Part shown: positions 7,302 through 13,653 of the stretch, in pieces | Layout of the letters: each line of letters starts with the position of its first letter | How positions within the stretch are numbered: the first letter of the stretch is position 1 | Assembly (NCBI GenBank): GCA_024699595.1 | Contig: JAILPG010000300.1 | Coordinates: 1-26,228 of the forward strand | Direction of reading: 5' to 3' | Length of the DNA stretch: 26,228 nt | Origin: Lachnospiraceae bacterium | GTDB lineage: Bacteria; Bacillota_A; Clostridia; Lachnospirales; Lachnospiraceae | Made by a program: the position numbers and the translations under genes | Notes under the pieces: generated by a model | Told to the model about the DNA's origin: nothing | The model's database searches: none | The model's input: only the letters and a program-made list of their open reading frames with translations

Positions 7302-8099
7302 ATGAAAGAGATCATTGTACGATTACAAATGAGAGCGGTTATTTTGAAAAAAGCCATAGCAAAGGCGAAAAAGGATACAGGCCCATATCCCGAGGGAAAT
7401 CTGCGAATATCGTCAAATAAAAAACAGGTGCGTTACTATCATATTACGCGTAAAGGAGACACACAGGGAAAATATATAGAACGGGAACATCGGGATATTG
7501 CTGCGGCTCTCGCCCAAAACGAGTATAATAAGCAATTCCTAAAGAAAGCTGAGCATGAACTGGCAATGATAGAGCGGACCATCTCTCAGTTTTCCAGAGT
7601 TAACACAGATATGATATACGAGAATCTATCTATACATCGGCGTAACCTGATCAGGCCCTATATATTAACAGATGAACTGTATGCTGCAGAGTGGCAGTCC
7701 AGAATCATCAGGGAAAATCCCTACATGCCCGAAAACAGGATATATGACACCAGAAAGGGTGAGAGAGTTAGATCGAAATCAGAGGCAATCCTTGCGGATA
7801 TGCTTTATGAGCTGGGGATTCCATATCACTATGAAAAACCGCTGAAATTGATAAATGGAAAGATCAGATATCCCGATTTTACGATGCTGAAAAAAAGAAC
7901 ACGAGAGGAGATTTATCTTGAACATTTCGGACTTATGGACAATGAAGAATATCTTACCGGAAGCCTGAAGAAATTGGATGAATATAGAAATAACGGAATA
8001 TATCCCGGAAAAAACCTGATGTTTACATATGAAACACAGGATGATCCGTTAGACATAAAAGGCATTAGAACAATGCTGAAGGAAATACTGCTTAAATAA
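7302..8099 (+). CDS. PD-(D/E)XK nuclease-fold family protein
   Basis: 265 aa. The N-terminal half (1-150) is helical and basic, with a coiled-coil-like stretch around residues 60-100 (IAAALAQNEYNKQFLKKAE). The C-terminal half looks like a restriction-endonuclease fold: a helix with SKSEAILADMLYELGI, Asp192 in RYPDFTML, then Glu207 in IYLEHFG, and a late strand NLMFTYET. This D...E arrangement with an E-H-F-G ending recurs in an uncharacterised Firmicutes family. The usual ExK lysine is not obvious, so catalysis is uncertain. The ATG at 7302 is preferred over one at 7218 because AAAGGAAG lies 7 nt before it. It stands alone, between the 74-bp palindromic array and an independently promoted gene. 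DNA cutting is inferred from fold motifs only. Confidence 0.65.
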   Translation: MKEIIVRLQMRAVILKKAIAKAKKDTGPYPEGNLRISSNKKQVRYYHITRKGDTQGKYIEREHRDIAAALAQNEYNKQFLKKAEHELAMIERTISQFSRVNTDMIYENLSIHRRNLIRPYILTDELYAAEWQSRIIRENPYMPENRIYDTRKGERVRSKSEAILADMLYELGIPYHYEKPLKLINGKIRYPDFTMLKKRTREEIYLEHFGLMDNEEYLTGSLKKLDEYRNNGIYPGKNLMFTYETQDDPLDIKGIRTMLKEILLK

Positions 8100-8109
8100 C
8101 GATACCGTG

Positions 8110-8138
8110 TTGTGAACAACTGTGAAAGAAACTATAAT
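8110..8138 (+). promoter_or_regulatory. Sigma-A promoter for the threonine-aldolase gene
   Basis: TTGTGA (8110-8115), a 17-bp spacer and TATAAT (8133-8138). A short palindrome, GTTGTGAACAAC (8109-8120), covers the -35 box and could be an operator half. The gene starts 40 nt downstream. Confidence 0.7.
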
Positions 8139-8177
8139 AACAGCAAGAAATAAAGGCTATACAGGAGAGAATGACCG

Positions 8178-9212
8178 ATGAGTACGAAGCTTAACTTTGC
8201 CAGTGATTATACAAGAGGAGCACATCCGGATATCCTTAAGAGAATGGTCGAAACAAATATGGAAAAGACCGCAGGATATGGGACGGATGAGTATACCGAG
8301 TCGGCAAAAAACAGGATAAGAAAAGCCTGTAAGTGCGAAAACGCCGAAGTGGAGCTTTTGGTGGGCGGCACCCAGACAAATGCGGTCATGATCGACGCTT
8401 TTCTTAGATCCTATCAGGGTGTGATAGCCGCTGAGACCGGACATATAAGCGTGCACGAGGCCGGGGCCATAGAGTCGGACGGCCACAAGGTGCTCACGCT
8501 GCCTCATGACCTTGGGAAACTGCAGCCTGAGAGTGTGGAAAAATACCTTGAGAGCTTCTATGGCGATGAAAACCATGAGCATATGGTAATGCCCGGGATG
8601 ATATATCTGTCCCAGCCCACCGAGTTTGGGACGCTGTACACACTTGACGAGCTGAAGAGCTTCAGACAGATCTGCGACAGATACGGTCTGTCGCTGTATG
8701 TGGATGGCGCAAGGCTTGCCTATGCACTTGCCTGTCCCGAAAATGATGTTACTCTTCCAAAACTTGCCGAACTTTGCGATGCGTTTTACATAGGAGGGAC
8801 GAAGTGCGGCGCGATGTTTGGAGAGGCAGTGGTCGTCCCTGACCCGGATAAGCTCCCACATCTGTTTACGATCATCAAACAGCACGGAGCCCTGCTTGCA
8901 AAGGGACGGCTTCTTGGGATACAGTTTGACGAGCTCTTTAAGGATGATCTGTATCTAAAGATCGGAGCTCCCGCCATACAGGCAGCGCAGATCCTTAAAA
9001 AAGCACTGAAGGAGAAGGGCTATAACCTGTTTTTTGACTCGCCGACTAACCAGATCTTCTGCATAATGGAAAACGATGCCCTAAAAAGACTCGCAGAGAA
9101 GGTTACGTATTCTTTCTGGGAAAAATATGACGAATACAGTACAGTCATCCGGTTCGCAACAGACTGGGGAACCACAGAGGAAGAAGTGAGGGCACTTACC
9201 GATATCCTGTAA
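8178..9212 (+). CDS. Low-specificity L-threonine aldolase family (PLP-dependent, beta-eliminating lyase fold)
   Basis: 344 aa, the usual length for this fold-type I PLP family, which splits L-threonine or L-allo-threonine into glycine and acetaldehyde in the cytosol. Visible marks: N-terminal NFASDYTRGAHPDI, the cofactor region LLVGGTQTNAVM, ETGHISVHEAGAIE, LYVDGARLAYAL holding the PLP-ring Asp, and the Schiff-base Lys209 in YIGGTKCGAM. AGGAGAG lies upstream of the ATG at 8178 at normal spacing. It has its own promoter and is probably monocistronic, since another promoter-like -10 follows it. Some relatives act on other beta-hydroxy amino acids or are amino-acid beta-lyases, so the exact substrate is not fixed by sequence. 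Confidence 0.88.
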   Translation: MSTKLNFASDYTRGAHPDILKRMVETNMEKTAGYGTDEYTESAKNRIRKACKCENAEVELLVGGTQTNAVMIDAFLRSYQGVIAAETGHISVHEAGAIESDGHKVLTLPHDLGKLQPESVEKYLESFYGDENHEHMVMPGMIYLSQPTEFGTLYTLDELKSFRQICDRYGLSLYVDGARLAYALACPENDVTLPKLAELCDAFYIGGTKCGAMFGEAVVVPDPDKLPHLFTIIKQHGALLAKGRLLGIQFDELFKDDLYLKIGAPAIQAAQILKKALKEKGYNLFFDSPTNQIFCIMENDALKRLAEKVTYSFWEKYDEYSTVIRFATDWGTTEEEVRALTDIL

Positions 9213-9223
9213 ACATATTTCCC

Positions 9224-9268
9224 AAATGTGACAAAAGTGTTTCCTTTTGTGACATTTTAGGCTATAAT
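9224..9268 (+). promoter_or_regulatory. Palindromic operator overlapping the chemoreceptor promoter
   Basis: AAATGTGACAAAAG (9224-9237) and CTTTTGTGACATTT (9244-9257) form 14-nt inverted arms with one mismatch around 6 nt; TGTGACA occurs in both arms in direct orientation as well. A TATAAT -10 box follows at 9263-9268. No good -35 hexamer is present at the right distance, and the right arm occupies that position, which suggests activator- or repressor-controlled transcription. Confidence 0.55.
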
Positions 9269-9272
9269 GGTT

Positions 9273-9335
9273 AGGGCAATTTAACAATAATATACCCTTT
9301 CGTTCAAGGTGCCCTGAAAGGGTGAATATTTTTTG
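9273..9335 (+). promoter_or_regulatory. Structured 5' leader with possible attenuator hairpin
   Basis: ACCCTTTC (9294-9301) pairs perfectly with GAAAGGGT (9316-9323) and a T-rich run follows (9328-9334), resembling a leader terminator. The loop base string TGCCCT (9310-9315) is complementary to AGGGCA (9273-9278), which would give a pseudoknot or an alternative fold. It matches no riboswitch class I recognise. The predicted transcription start is near 9275, so the upstream strand may be only partly transcribed. Confidence 0.4.
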
Positions 9336-9369
9336 TGTTTTTGTGTAATTGGAGGAGGATTATAATCAA

Positions 9370-11856
9370 ATGGGAAAAGCAGCTAAAAAACAGCGTCAGA
9401 GCAAAGATAAACTGACATTTTTCTCAAAGATGAGCACAAAGATCACACTGCTTATCAGTGCGATCGTATTTCTTACAGTTGTCGTACTGGTATTTCTTGC
9501 TACCGGACGGGCAACGTCTACGATGGAAAAGACATATCTGAACTACGCACAGAATCTTGCGGAAGAGGCTGCGATCGGAGTTGACTTTGCAACCGATTTT
9601 GGTGAGGAGTCCTATGGCGGATATACCAAGAACCTTGCCGAGGAAGCTGCGGTTTCCATTAATTTTTCCAGAGAATTCGGTGAGACAGTCTACAAAGCCT
9701 ATGCACAGAACCTTGCCGAGGAAGCTGCAAAGGCCGTGGATCTTGCAGACGTCGAGATAGCCGCTGACGGAGAAGATGCTGATGTGGCAGCAAATGCAGG
9801 TGCTTTAGACGGAGTTCTCGGAAATGTGAAGATCATCGGAGTAGAGGGATCTTATGCATACATGGTATCCCCTGACGGAACAATGTTATGGCATCCCAAT
9901 GCAGAAAAGATCGGCAATCCTGTAGAAAATGCTGCAGTTAAGGGAATAGTTGCAGATCTGCAGGCAGGCAAGACCGTTGAGAACGGATCCGTACTGTATG
10001 AATATAAGGAAGCATTAAAGCTTGCCGGATATGCGTTTACCAAGGCAGGAGACATCCTCATAGTAACAGCTGACTATGACCAGTTCATGAAGATCGATTA
10101 TGATACCCTTCTTGGAAACATCACAATAGACGGAGTCGAGGGTTCATATGCATACATGGTATCCCCTGACGGAACGATGTTATGGCATCCCAATGCAGAG
10201 AAGATCGGACAGCCTGTAGAAAATGCCGCGGTTAAGGGAATCGTTGCAGACCTTCAGGCAGGAAAAACAGTTGAAGACGGCTTTGTAGTATATGACTACA
10301 AGGGTGCCTTTAAGATGGCCGGTTATTCATTTACCGACACCGGAAACATCGTGCTTGTTACTGCCGATTACGATAAGCTCATAAGGATCGACTATGACAG
10401 CCTGATCGGTGCGATCGAGATATCAGGTGTAGCAGGATCATACGCATACATGGTATCTCCTGACGGAACGATGCTGTATCACAACAATCCCGAGAAGATC
10501 GGACAGCCTGTTGAGAACGCTGCAGTTAAGGGAATCGTAGCAGATCTTCAGGCAGGAAAGACCGTACCTAACGGATCGGTCGCTTACGAGTACAAGGGAT
10601 CCTATAAGGTTGCCGGATATGCATTTACCAAGGCCGGAAACATCATAATAGTAACAGCTGACAGAGACGTGATGATGGCAGAAGTAACTCATATGAGAAA
10701 TCTGCTCATCCTTGCCGGTATCATCTGCCTTGTAGCATCTCTGATCCTTGTAGCAGTATTTACGATGCTGATGCTTAAGGCTCTCGAACAGCTCGTTCCT
10801 GTTATCAATAAGACAGCCAATTATGACTTTACTGAAGACAGTGCCTCACGCAGGCTTGAGAAGAGAAGCGACGAGGTTGGTCTTATCGCGAAGTCACTTT
10901 CACAGACCAGGAACAACCTAAGAGATATGGTTGAGATGATAGCCCGTGCCGGCACAAGTATTGATACCAACGTCGGTGTACTGCAGGCTACGATCAACAA
11001 GGTCGGCGGCATCTGTGAAGACAACTCGGCTACAACCGAAGAGCTTGCGGCAGGTATGGAAGAGACTGCAGCAACCACGACAACCATTGCCCAGAATGTT
11101 GAAAACGTTCAGGAGAATGCACGCGGTATCGACGATCTGGCTAACGAGGGAACAAAGCTTTCGAATGAAGTATACGAAAGAGCCAACGAGCTTGCAGCTA
11201 CGACCGAGAAGGCAAGCAGAAAGACGATGGAGATATACGAGGAAGTCAAAGTCAAGTCCGAAGATGCCATCAATGCTTCACATGCGGTTAACAAGATCAA
11301 TGAACTTGCAGACGCTATCATGGCTATCTCATCACAGACCGGTCTTCTTGCACTGAATGCTTCCATAGAGGCAGCAAGAGCTGGTGAAGCCGGACGTGGA
11401 TTTGCAGTAGTTGCTACCGAGATCGGTAATCTTGCAACCCAGACTTCGGAGGCAGTAAAGAATATCGGAAGCATCGTTGCCGAGGTTAACAGTGCGGTTG
11501 ATCAGATGTCAGAGTGCCTGACGCAGACAACCTCCTTCCTCGAGACCAACGTATTATCCGATTATCAGGAGTTTGGCAAGGTCAGCGTACAGTACAGAGA
11601 AGATGCGGATACCTTCGGCAACAGCATGGATAACATTAAGAGGAGCGTTGAGAGCCTGGCTGCCGATATCGAAAAGATCGTTAACGCCATCGGCGGTATC
11701 GATACGACCGTTTCAGAGACCTCTCACGGTGTTATTGACATAGCTGAAAAGACTACCGATATGGTCAGCGAGACCTCAGACAGCGCAAGCAAGGTTATCG
11801 AGTGTCAGGAGGCTGTAGCTGATCTTAATGACATCATCAACAAGTTCACTCTGTGA
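9370..11856 (+). CDS. Methyl-accepting chemotaxis protein with triplicated Cache sensor
   Basis: 828 aa. TM1 is at about 25-46. It is followed by three 26-aa helical repeats, each with (Y)xxNLAEEAA, whose copies start at 9544, 9622 and 9700. Then come three 98-aa Cache-type repeats (about 149-436) with near-identical cores [35 protein letters not shown] and [10 protein letters not shown], spaced exactly 294 bp. TM2 is at about 444-469, then HAMP, then the signalling domain with the conserved tip [20 protein letters not shown] near 655. No C-terminal CheR-tethering pentapeptide is seen. The ATG at 9370 follows GGAGGAGGA; an upstream TTG at 9349 would include that site. Such receptors sense small extracellular ligands and control CheA; Cache repeats often bind amino or organic acids, but the ligand here is unknown. 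metF follows with almost no gap. Confidence 0.93.
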   Translation: MGKAAKKQRQSKDKLTFFSKMSTKITLLISAIVFLTVVVLVFLATGRATSTMEKTYLNYAQNLAEEAAIGVDFATDFGEESYGGYTKNLAEEAAVSINFSREFGETVYKAYAQNLAEEAAKAVDLADVEIAADGEDADVAANAGALDGVLGNVKIIGVEGSYAYMVSPDGTMLWHPNAEKIGNPVENAAVKGIVADLQAGKTVENGSVLYEYKEALKLAGYAFTKAGDILIVTADYDQFMKIDYDTLLGNITIDGVEGSYAYMVSPDGTMLWHPNAEKIGQPVENAAVKGIVADLQAGKTVEDGFVVYDYKGAFKMAGYSFTDTGNIVLVTADYDKLIRIDYDSLIGAIEISGVAGSYAYMVSPDGTMLYHNNPEKIGQPVENAAVKGIVADLQAGKTVPNGSVAYEYKGSYKVAGYAFTKAGNIIIVTADRDVMMAEVTHMRNLLILAGIICLVASLILVAVFTMLMLKALEQLVPVINKTANYDFTEDSASRRLEKRSDEVGLIAKSLSQTRNNLRDMVEMIARAGTSIDTNVGVLQATINKVGGICEDNSATTEELAAGMEETAATTTTIAQNVENVQENARGIDDLANEGTKLSNEVYERANELAATTEKASRKTMEIYEEVKVKSEDAINASHAVNKINELADAIMAISSQTGLLALNASIEAARAGEAGRGFAVVATEIGNLATQTSEAVKNIGSIVAEVNSAVDQMSECLTQTTSFLETNVLSDYQEFGKVSVQYREDADTFGNSMDNIKRSVESLAADIEKIVNAIGGIDTTVSETSHGVIDIAEKTTDMVSETSDSASKVIECQEAVADLNDIINKFTL

Positions 11857-11879
11857 TCAGAAAGGACCGATTCTTTGGG

Positions 11880-12764
11880 ATGAAGATCACGGATATATTA
11901 AAAAGGGATGAATACGGCCTGTCATTTGAGGTGTTTCCGCCCAAGACGGACAGCAAATATGACAGTGTAAAGACGGCTACGGAAAAGATAGCCGATCTGA
12001 AGCCTATCTTTATTAGTGTGACTTACGGAGCGGGAGGGGGTACGAGCCAGTATACCCTCGATATAGCAAAAAATATCAGGGACCAGAAGAATGTTCCCTC
12101 CCTTGCTCACCTGACCTGCGTGTCATCAAGCAGAAAGACCGTGATGGAAAGGATCGAAGCCATGAAAGAGGCGGGGATAGAAAACATCATGGCCCTAAGA
12201 GGTGACCTGACTCCGGAGCTTATGGAAAGCGATCCCTCAGAGAGGGAGTACAGATATGCAACGGAGCTGATAGAGGATATTAAGAGCATAAGCTCTGACT
12301 TCTGCATAGGAGGAGCCTGTTATCCCGAGATCCATCCCGACAGCATCAACCAGAGAGAGGATATAAAGCATCTTAAGGAAAAAGTTGATGCGGGAGCGGA
12401 GTTTCTGACCACGCAGATGTTTTTTGACAACAATCTGTTTTATAATTTTCTGTATAAGATCAGGGAAGCGGGGATCACCGTTCCGATCTTACCCGGCATC
12501 ATGCCGATAACAAATGCCAACCAGGTAGACAGAGCCATAAAGCTTTCTGGCTCATTCATGCCGCAGAGGTTTAAAAGCCTTGTGGACCGCTTCGGAAACG
12601 ATCCGGATGCGATGAAGCAGGCGGGTATCGCCTATGCTACGGACCAGATAATAGATCTGTATGCTAACGGGATAAAAAATGTGCACGTCTACTCGATGAA
12701 CAAGCCGGATGTAGCGGCAGCGATAAAGGGCAACCTGTCAGACATACTTGGAAAGGCGTTCTGA
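11880..12764 (+). CDS. metF: 5,10-methylenetetrahydrofolate reductase
   Basis: 294 aa, typical of bacterial MetF, a FAD-containing TIM barrel that reduces methylene-THF to methyl-THF for methionine synthesis and, in some anaerobes, for acetogenic carbon flow. Seen here: SFEVFPPK with the catalytic-type Glu17, TYGAGGGTS, LTCVSSSR, NIMALRGDLTP with the conserved Asp, GGACYPEIHPD, and FLTTQMFFDN. The ATG at 11880 has AAAGGA 13 nt upstream, somewhat far. A GTG at 11853 overlapping the receptor stop would extend the frame but lacks a ribosome site and adds non-conserved residues. It lies 23 nt after the chemoreceptor stop, so it is probably co-transcribed with it, and a strong terminator follows. 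No MetH or MetV gene is nearby. Confidence 0.95.
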   Translation: MKITDILKRDEYGLSFEVFPPKTDSKYDSVKTATEKIADLKPIFISVTYGAGGGTSQYTLDIAKNIRDQKNVPSLAHLTCVSSSRKTVMERIEAMKEAGIENIMALRGDLTPELMESDPSEREYRYATELIEDIKSISSDFCIGGACYPEIHPDSINQREDIKHLKEKVDAGAEFLTTQMFFDNNLFYNFLYKIREAGITVPILPGIMPITNANQVDRAIKLSGSFMPQRFKSLVDRFGNDPDAMKQAGIAYATDQIIDLYANGIKNVHVYSMNKPDVAAAIKGNLSDILGKAF

Positions 12765-12777
12765 ACAGATAAAAAGC

Positions 12778-12812
12778 AAGGGCTGTGAAGATTTTCTTCA
12801 CAGCCCTTTTTA
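12778..12812 (+). terminator. Rho-independent terminator after metF
   Basis: GGGCTGTGAAGA (12780-12791) and TCTTCACAGCCC (12795-12806) form a perfect 12-bp stem with a 3-nt loop, flanked by A-rich and T-rich tracts (TTTTT at 12807-12811). The symmetric A/T flanks could let it work for the convergent XRE gene as well. Confidence 0.95.
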
Positions 12813-12948
12813 GGTTGTTTTATAGCAAATGCAATCGATGATCGCTTTTACTATAGCAGGATCCGGGATGAGGTGATCCTGCGATCCGGTATGTAAATCT
12901 CCCCATTTACATATCAGCGTTTCTGAAACCAACAAATGAGGTTAACAG
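12813..12948. other. Convergent intergenic stretch with two small hairpins
   Basis: Between metF and the minus-strand XRE gene there is no ORF. It holds GCAGGATC/GATCCTGC (12856-12863, 12875-12882) and ATGTAAAT/ATTTACAT (12891-12898, 12905-12912). The second may be a weak terminator for the XRE transcript, but no U-run follows either one. Confidence 0.5.
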
Positions 12949-13266
12949 TTACGTCTGTCTCTTCGGTGCACGCTTCCCGGCAAGCAGCTCCTCATCCTGC
13001 AGAGCCCTTCCGTAAGCGTCTTCCTTAGCTATCAGTAACAGATCTTCATCGCTGTTATTAAGAGCATGAAGAACTGCAGCATATGCTCCCATTGATACCT
13101 TGGATGAACCTTTCTCAATAGCCCATACCGTTGTCCTGCTTATCCCGGCCTGTTGGGCCACTTCCTCCACAGGAAGCTTCCTTCGAAGCCTTGCAAGCTT
13201 TATCTGTTTGCCCATCCTGTCAAGAATGGACACGGTACCGGGCTCAAGCACTACAGCCTTTTGCAC
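12949..13266 (-). CDS. HipB-like XRE family transcriptional regulator (orphan)
   Basis: 105 aa. A helix-turn-helix of the XRE/HipB type covers about residues 19-75: GKQIKLARLRRKL, VEEVAQQAGISRTTVWAIEKG with the recognition helix ISRTTVWAIEK, then VSMGAYAAVLHAL. The tail LLLIAKEDAYGRALQDEEL is the conserved C-terminus of HipB-like antitoxins, and the lysine-rich end may touch DNA. The start is a GTG at 13266 with only a weak ribosome site; an internal ATG (Met18) is the alternative, but the N-terminal residues resemble those of relatives. No HipA kinase is adjacent. A consensus promoter at 13360-13388 drives it, and an array of 11-bp boxes covers that promoter, suggesting autoregulation. The divergent gene is a Ser/Thr kinase, which may be co-regulated. 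Confidence 0.8.
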   Translation of the reverse strand: MQKAVVLEPGTVSILDRMGKQIKLARLRRKLPVEEVAQQAGISRTTVWAIEKGSSKVSMGAYAAVLHALNNSDEDLLLIAKEDAYGRALQDEELLAGKRAPKRQT

Positions 13267-13295
13267 CTGAACACCCCATGATCTTTATACCCCTG

Positions 13296-13340
13296 AAACT
13301 GAAACCGGAATTATCCCCGTGGTGATCCCGGTTTCAGTTT
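13296..13340 (-). promoter_or_regulatory. 13-bp perfect hairpin in the XRE 5' leader
   Basis: AAACTGAAACCGG (13296-13308) and CCGGTTTCAGTTT (13328-13340) are exact inverted copies around 19 nt. The hairpin lies between the XRE promoter and its start codon, 30 nt from the start. No U-run follows, so a role in translation control, mRNA stability or protein binding is likelier than termination. Confidence 0.65.
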
Positions 13341-13348
13341 TATTCCCT

Positions 13349-13437
13349 CAACGTTTGTAATTATAAACATTATTGAGGATAATGTCAATATAAATAAACA
13401 TAAATACGAATAATGTTTATTTATATAAACGTTATCC
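13349..13437. promoter_or_regulatory. Array of alternating ATAAACRTTAT boxes (likely XRE operator)
   Basis: Full boxes ATAAAC(A/G)TTAT occur at 13363-13373 (+), 13410-13420 (-) and 13425-13435 (+). Weaker ones are at 13349-13359 (-), 13379-13389 (-) and 13394-13404 (+). Orientation alternates and centres are about 14-18 bp apart. Part of the array forms a 25-bp inverted repeat (13377-13401 and 13413-13437, 22 of 25 matching). It overlaps the XRE promoter. Confidence 0.75.
13360..13388 (-). promoter_or_regulatory. Perfect-consensus sigma-A promoter for the XRE gene
   Basis: On the minus strand TTGACA (13388-13383), a 17-bp spacer and TATAAT (13365-13360), a full match to consensus in all 12 positions. 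A promoter this strong overlapped by operator boxes is the usual design of a tightly autorepressed regulator. Confidence 0.85.
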
Positions 13438-13519
13438 GGCAGAAGGCTTTTACGGCAGGCGGCAAAGAAACAAACGACAAAGATCTTCCCAACGTACCGC
13501 CTGCAGTCTTGCATTTTTC

Positions 13520-13548
13520 TTGAAGGTCATATGGAAAAAAAGTATAAT
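13520..13548 (+). promoter_or_regulatory. Sigma-A promoter for the kinase operon
   Basis: TTGAAG (13520-13525), a 17-bp spacer and TATAAT (13543-13548). The first kinase-frame ATG is 37 nt downstream. It lies about 85 bp beyond the box array, so the XRE protein may affect it only at a distance. Confidence 0.75.
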
Positions 13549-13653
13549 AGGTTTGTTGGTTGCCACAGAAGGTAAACAGCACATATGGGAGGAACCGGTG
13601 TCGGAGCGGATCGTTTGGCGCTGCATATTCCTCACCGGGACAGGATGAATACT

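Noticed and set aside
8157..8885. 242-codon minus-strand ORF
   Set aside because: Antisense to the PLP enzyme; the product has no recognisable domain and no ribosome site.
9273..9335. c-di-GMP riboswitch before the chemoreceptor
   Set aside because: The expected GEMM signature bases and two-helix layout are absent.
13585..13653. Upstream start of the kinase (adds MGGTGVGADRLALHIPH)
   Set aside because: Ribosome site is weaker and the added residues are outside the kinase fold; kept as an alternative only.
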